From assembly GCA_003024985.2 (NCBI GenBank), contig PXIH01S0013917.1: a stretch of 10,370 nt of DNA. One strand, given 5' to 3'. Both the position numbers and the translations under genes were made by a program. Positions 6,679 through 10,370 of the stretch are shown piece after piece (the first letter of the stretch is position 1; every line of letters begins with the position of its first letter). Origin of the DNA: Euperipatoides rowelli (Eukaryota > Onychophora > Udeonychophora > Euonychophora > Peripatopsidae). A model generated the notes under the pieces. The model did no database searches and was not told where the DNA came from. It was given only the letters and a program-made list of their open reading frames with translations.

Positions 6679-7012
6679 ATTGGGATCGCGGAGGTCCATA
6701 TTAATAAGATCTCTTTACTGTTATGCAAATACAGTATATTGTTTTATTTATTATCTAATAAATTATGTAATTGGGGGGAGAAAAAAGGAAAGTAGAATGA
6801 AAAAAGTGAGGTACTTGCTAATAAATTATTGGTGATATATAATTTCTGGTCCCCATATATTTTTAAGGAGTGAAATAAAATAGCATATAATGTTAATCAA
6901 AGTGGTTTATCAATGATTTTTTTTTTATTATTTGTTTAGTTTCACCTAAAAATATGTTTAATTAATCAATTTGGAAAATTTAAACTGAAACACATAAAAA
7001 TTTCTGTTTCTA
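6679..7012. other. A/T-rich stretch without recognisable features
   Basis: It contains GGGGGG at 6773 and T/A runs. No gene, RNA or supported repeat was found. Confidence 0.4.
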
Positions 7013-7030
7013 TATTGTTTACAAAAAATA
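7013..7030. repeat. Exact 18-bp direct repeat, left copy
   Basis: TATTGTTTACAAAAAATA occurs here and again, without mismatch, at 7139-7156. The two copies bracket 108 bp that contain most of repeat B copy 3. The length is in the range of target duplications made by LINE-mediated insertion. Confidence 0.7.
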
Positions 7031-7141
7031 AAACCCTATTGCTGACGTTAAATTAACATAGTCAAAGGATTAAACTCGATGGTTTTGGGCTGTAGGAAAT
7101 GCATATCTGGGATCCAGACGCTGTCATGACCATTATGTTAT
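7026..7141 (+). repeat. Repeat B, copy 3, bracketed by 18-bp direct repeats
   Basis: It shares AATAAAAC, AAATTA, TCG then TTTTGGGCTG (7083-7092), TCTGGGATCCAGA (7106-7118) and ATTATGTTA (7133-7141) with copy 1 in the same order and spacing. Being enclosed by an exact 18-bp duplication, it may be a short retroposed element (SINE-like). No tRNA-type A or B box was seen, so its class is open. Confidence 0.55.
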
Positions 7142-7156
7142 TGTTTACAAAAAATA
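7139..7156. repeat. Exact 18-bp direct repeat, right copy
   Basis: TATTGTTTACAAAAAATA is identical to 7013-7030. Confidence 0.7.
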
Positions 7157-7978
7157 GTCAACAAAAGTGTTATAAAGTTTTGAAGAGGAAAAAAAAAAGT
7201 ATAAAATCCGTAAATTTTTCAGAGAATTCTTCGGATTGAAGTCAATTTTAAGAGGAAAAAAATCCTCCGGGAGGCTTTTATACGTTAGCTTGACTTTACG
7301 CGATAATGAGAACAAATTAACTATTATTTCCAAAGTTTTTAATATTTCTTAAACATTCTTAGATATTATATTTTTTAATGCAAATAAAACATGTTAATGG
7401 TTTATTTTCAGCCTGCTGGTTTTGTTTTTGTTTTTTTAAAAACCACCGACTGCAAATAAAAATAAAATTTTGAATCACTGATCTACATTGTACATTCCGA
7501 TTGGTCTATGAAGGAAATGGTCCTATTCTGGTCTGACAACCAGTCAACCTCTATTAGTGTTACTGGAATCTGTGCAAAATTTTTCATTTGGTTTGATAAT
7601 TTGATACATATATTGGCATAAAAATCAAAATTTGATGTATTTATGGACCGAATATAACAAATTGATTAATTAAACAAGCCTTTTTATACAAAATTACACA
7701 AATCAATGAAGTTAAAATAGGCATTGATAAACCAATTTAGGCAATGTGATTCCAAACCATATACAAATGATACTTTATATACAGTATATTATGAATATTA
7801 GTGAAATACTAAAGAAAACAACAAATTGTACCTTCAACAACATTACTAGTTAGTTTTTGAGTGATTATCTCCATAGTAAAATGTCAGATTGCTCAGAGGA
7901 TTTTAAAAGAATATTTAGTTCTTATGGATATGCAGAGATGACCAGGTCTTGAAACCAGCTATAAAGATGTTCCATATA
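7157..7978. other. Intergenic or intronic A/T-rich stretch, no gene recognised
   Basis: The short minus-strand frame across 7145-7333 is low-complexity (K, F, S, L-rich) without motif. CCTCCGGGAGG near 7264 is a small dyad. A loose direct repeat, AATTTGATACATATATTGG near 7600 and AATTTGATGTATTTATGG near 7629, lies here. Nothing else could be supported. Confidence 0.45.
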
Positions 7979-8012
7979 CAGGGCTATAACTAGAAGCTTG
8001 GAGGTCCATAGA
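7979..8012 (+). mobile_element. Possible hAT-like terminus (CAGGGCTATAACTAG)
   Basis: CAGGGCTATAACTAG followed by GGAGGTCC resembles hAT ends of the CAGGGGCGTAACTAG type known from many animal genomes (recall). No matching right end or duplication of the preceding eight bases TCCATATA was found downstream, so it is a weak call. Confidence 0.22.
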
Positions 8013-8476
8013 AAACTTTTCTGATGGTTCTCTACCCTAAAAAAAAATTGCTTGATAATCTCAAGGTTCAGACCGTCACTGGTTACCAGATTTCAATAGA
8101 TTAGAGTAGGAGTGACAAAGAAAAGTGTTTTTTGACATTTTAGCAGGATTTATGATGAAAAATTAACAAAACAATAATAAATTTGTAAATTAATTAAATA
8201 AAAATATATACTGTAGTTGTAAGATCTATTGGTCTGAATTTTAAATTATTTATATAAGATACTGTATGTGCAAAACGTATATTCAACAAAAGCAGGTGTT
8301 CATAAAAATTGACTTTTAGATGACCTAATATAGTAATGCTTGAGTTTCTAGCATTTATTTGTTTACCTACTGCAGATAAACCATTTTATTAAATTTTGAG
8401 AAAATAAAAAAAATAAAAATTTCCTACTGTGTCATTCCGAACTCTTTAAATTGAATTTTCTCCCCAGTGATTTGTC
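8013..8476. other. A/T-rich stretch without recognisable features
   Basis: ACTGTA-type words occur near 8210 and 8260. No frame or repeat is supported. Confidence 0.4.
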
Positions 8477-8520
8477 CGAGTAAGTTGAAATTAGAGTTAC
8501 ACTACAGTTCTAGAATATGT
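8477..8520. repeat. Diverged direct repeat, copy 1 (CGAGTAAGTT...TAGAAT)
   Basis: CGAGTAAGTTGAAATT, then GTTACACTACAG and TAGAATATGT. The same ordered words recur at 8587-8640 as CGATTAAGTTCAAATT, GTTACCCTAGAG and TAGAATCAAATGT. The copies are offset by 110 bp, with a small gap in this copy. Confidence 0.6.
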
Positions 8521-8553
8521 ATATAAAAGGTCAAGGTCCTAGGGGGGCCCAAA

Positions 8554-8576
8554 TTTTTTTTTTTTTTTTTTTTTTT
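8554..8576. repeat. T23 homopolymer
   Basis: Twenty-three T's follow GGGGGGCCCAAA. A run of this length may be a retroposition tail read from the other strand, and its exact length is unreliable in most sequencing data. Confidence 0.7.
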
Positions 8577-8586
8577 AAAAATGCCC

Positions 8587-8640
8587 CGATTAAGTTCAAA
8601 TTTGAAATTGGTGTTACCCTAGAGGTATAGAATCAAATGT
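8587..8640. repeat. Diverged direct repeat, copy 2 (CGATTAAGTT...TAGAAT)
   Basis: This is the second copy of the repeat at 8477. It contains the perfect 12-bp palindrome TTCAAATTTGAA (8595-8606). GGGCCCAAA also occurs twice in the area (8547 and 8742), suggesting a larger duplicated unit. Confidence 0.6.
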
Positions 8641-8757
8641 CATTTTAGACAATGAAAATAGACACCTATTTTTTTTTTTGGGTGGGTTGAAATAACTTCC
8701 AGGAGTGTTTATCATAGTTCCAAACACGACACAAAATTCTGGGCCCAAAAAAAAATT

Positions 8758-9514
8758 AGTCGATTTCCACAGGTTTCGACTAGTAAAAATGAACATACCG
8801 GTACTGTAATTTACAATGGATGTATTGTATATTTATAAAACAAATCGTAACAGAATAATTGATACAAAAAAAACAACAATTTTTTGGTGTTCAGTTTTCC
8901 ATCTTTATTGTTAATTAAGAATAAAAATAAAACTTTACAAGGCTTTCTATCACAATAAGAGGGAAAAGTCACATTTTTGTTCAGGGTTGGAATTTTTTTT
9001 TTTTTTTTTTGACACATAAAAAGATACTTCAATAAATACATTATTCCTAGTGCAGTTTTTATCTACAACATTTGTAACTCTTCCAATTGATCAGAATGCA
9101 GAAACAACAAACCAATAATAATGAGGAAAAGTTTCCTTACAATTAAAACGCCACCATGCAACTGACAAAAAACAATGTACCAATCATCCAGTCTTCAGAA
9201 ACTTGGACTTTGAGAAGGCAAGAAATAAAGTAAAAAAAAAAAAAAAACCTTTTTTTATTCAGGATAGTTTGAGAAGTAAAAAATATAAATAAAAAATGAA
9301 TTGTTTTTACAAAGCATAGAAGTGTAAAATAACAAATTGGAATACTTTAGTGAATTTTTTTTTTTTCAAGGAATTCTTAGGAGATGGAAATACCTGAACC
9401 AGTGCATGAAATCTGCAAAGGTTTTATTAAAAAAAAAAAAAGTTAAAACCCAGCCAATGAAAATGAAGGGGGGAAAAAATGATAAAAGAAAAAAGTTGCC
9501 AAATATTAAAAAAA
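8758..9514. other. A/T-rich homopolymer-laden stretch, gene status unclear
   Basis: Long runs include T18 (8993-9010), A16 (9232-9247), T12 (9355-9366) and A13 (9429-9441). Open frames here are lysine- or phenylalanine-rich products of those runs. Minus-strand AATAAA words lie at 8904-8909 and 9423-9428, so the stretch could be 3' untranslated sequence of a minus-strand transcript, but nothing ties it to a gene. Confidence 0.35.
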
Positions 9515-9615
9515 TAAAAGGGCTTTGGTATATTGGCAACAGAACTATGTACAAAACATCTTATAAGGGCTGTAAATGGTTCCCCTGCTCCTCGTAATGA
9601 TCCAACCATCCCAAT
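9515..9615 (-). other. Balanced-composition island, possible remnant exon or 3' UTR
   Basis: Composition is more even than around it. On the minus strand two overlapping frames look protein-like: GMVGSLRGAGEPFTALIRCF (ending near 9553) and LVERPILGWLDHYEEQGNHL, which stops shortly after. The + strand is also open. Because several frames look equally good, coding is not established and no family is recognised. TGTACATA, the Pumilio-type UGUANAUA element, lies on the minus strand at 9546-9553, which would suit a 3' UTR. Confidence 0.25.
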
Positions 9616-9865
9616 ATGGGTCTTTCTACTAAATTACTCAAGTCTCAGATTTGAAATCATGCATAGTAGAATTAAATTAATCAATTGGATTCATAAACAT
9701 CTCCAACATCATTAGAATGAAAGCCAAGAAATAATAATTTGTTTTTGTCCAAAAGTTTTTAAGATTTGCTGTTTTTAAATTGGCCAACAGTAAAGATGGT
9801 GGATTTCCTATATTTTTTTTATTATTTTTTACCGGAAACAGTTAGCTTTTGAGAATACTCTATAA
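9616..9865. other. A/T-rich stretch without recognisable features
   Basis: A minus-strand run of about 24 open codons ending near 9685 (..LGFHSNDVGDVYESN-stop) was seen, but it is within chance expectation. Confidence 0.35.
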
Positions 9866-9975
9866 AAGGGGTCTCAAACTTGCAGCCCGGGAGCCACATG
9901 CGGCCCTATATGTCAAGTGTGGCCCTTTGTCAATCTAAAATAAAGACATTGATTGCGGCCCGCTTACAAATGTCT
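9866..9975 (+). mobile_element. hAT-like transposon terminus, truncated or partly decayed
   Basis: GGGGTCTCAAACTTGCAGCC, then CGGGAGCCACATGCGGCCC, closely resembles the CAGGGGTCTCAAACTCGCGGCCC... ends of widespread animal hAT (Charlie-like) elements; this is from recall and was not searched. The expected CA before GGGG is AA here (9866-9867). GCGGCCC recurs at 9955-9961. No opposite end (GAGTTTGAGACCCCTG-like) or 8-bp duplication is visible before the window ends, so this is a fragment or a strongly diverged copy. Confidence 0.55.
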
Positions 9976-10041
9976 GGCAGTTAAAATGTAATGACTTTTT
10001 TTTTTTTTAATAAAGCAAAACTTTAAACCAGCACTCTAAAT

Positions 10042-10088
10042 ATTTCTATCAGACAATTTTTTTTTTTGACATTCAGACTGATAGAAAT
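10042..10088. repeat. 11-bp perfect inverted repeat around a T-rich loop
   Basis: ATTTCTATCAG (10042-10052) pairs exactly with CTGATAGAAAT (10078-10088) across 25 bases that include an 11-base T run. It may be the end pair of a tiny element or a chance hairpin; no function is implied. Confidence 0.6.
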
Positions 10089-10370
10089 GTATCGTTTTTA
10101 GACCGTTTAACTTTAATTTTTAATAAATGTGTTTTAACATGTATTTTCAATCAGACAGTCGGATTGGCCACAAATGTATGCTTGTCTATTTATAGGTTGT
10201 GATATTGCTAAACATCTTTACTTAACTCTCCAAGAAAAAAAAGTTGTTAGTCCTCTTTTTATTTAATATTGTCAGGTAGACCTATAATTATTATAGGTGT
10301 AGCCTATATGAGTAACATATGGTCAAGTAAAGTTAATTATAATATCCCCTTTTTAAGTTACCTTGTTTTC
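10089..10370. other. A/T-rich stretch to the window end
   Basis: No gene was seen. The 19-bp perfect inverted repeat ACCTATAATTATTATAGGT lies at 10280-10298 and is followed by TAGCCTA. Confidence 0.45.
10280..10298. repeat. 19-bp perfect inverted repeat
   Basis: ACCTATAAT, a single T, then ATTATAGGT. The arms match fully. It sits next to a TAGCCTA word that is common across the window, so it is probably compositional. Confidence 0.6.

Noticed and set aside
6626-6835. 69-codon + frame
   Set aside because: It overlaps repeat B copy 2 on the opposite strand, ends in A/T-rich sequence and has no recognisable motif.
7258-7285. CCTCCGGGAGG dyad followed by CTTTTA, resembling a bacterial Rho-independent terminator
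   Set aside because: The window is eukaryotic in character with no bacterial genes. The stem is only 5 bp and the T run is short.
8811-9041. 76-codon minus-strand frame rich in K, F and L
   Set aside because: Its composition is dictated by T18 and other T runs, with no protein signature.
9337-9597. 86-codon + frame, lysine-rich
   Set aside because: Much of it is translated A/T homopolymer. Only its last third overlaps the balanced island, where other frames are equally open.
1-10370. tRNA genes or tRNA-derived SINE promoters (A and B boxes)
   Set aside because: No GGTTCGANNCC-like B box with a correctly spaced A box was seen on either strand.
1-10370. CRISPR-like regularly spaced repeats or a phage or defence-system locus
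   Set aside because: No array of equal repeats with uniform spacers and no bacterial coding density is present.

Overview
The window looks like non-coding, repeat-derived DNA from a eukaryotic, probably animal, nuclear genome. It is strongly A+T-rich by eye, with many long A/T homopolymers and occasional G/C runs. I find no host exon I would defend, no tRNA or rRNA, no CRISPR array and no prokaryotic gene organisation. The longest stop-free stretches are under 100 codons, and the two longest (62-349 and 5705-5989) run across transposon boundaries, so they are chance joins. Recurrent TAGCCTA/TAGGCTA and ACAGTATA/TACTGTA words, plus several hAT-type DNA transposon ends, would suit an aquatic invertebrate or fish-like genome. 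That placement is a guess; the species cannot be read from the sequence.

Left part (1-3850): a complete non-autonomous hAT-type element at 182-516 has 14-bp terminal inverted repeats and a near-perfect 8-bp target-site duplication. It carries G and C runs that could fold. A possible orphan end of a second hAT-like element, rich in GTATCTTGTAT words, ends at 950. The rest is largely featureless A/T-rich DNA, apart from a diverged pair of ATGTATCT...AGATAC repeats (2906 and 3089) and a two-unit tandem repeat of short CCCGTT hairpins (3522-3590).

Middle (3846-7156) is a nested repeat cluster and the most informative part. The decayed 3' half of a non-LTR retrotransposon lies on the + strand. 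Reverse-transcriptase motifs are readable at 4969-5288 (GLPQ, LSP.LFNLYM, YADD, LGVIVDS) and a C-terminal tail at 5782-6246 (NTRG, WNHLP). It is interrupted by a 397-bp hAT-type MITE (5377-5773) flanked by a perfect 8-bp duplication, ATTTACAT, which fixes the order of insertion. About 260-280 bp just after the retrotransposon stop (6282-6562) recurs in inverted orientation at 3846-4110. A second repeat family (called B here) occurs at 4541-4680 (+), 6606-6678 (-) and 7026-7141 (+); the last copy lies between exact 18-bp direct repeats.

Right part (7157-10370): mostly A/T-rich with long homopolymers. It holds a diverged two-copy repeat at 8477-8640, a short balanced-composition island at about 9515-9615 that could be a remnant exon or 3' UTR but is unproven, a hAT-like terminus at 9866 (GGGGTCTCAAACT...GCGGCCC), and two perfect small inverted repeats near the end.

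No gene network can be proposed. What the window records is successive transposon insertion and decay. I found nothing that amounts to a new functional system.
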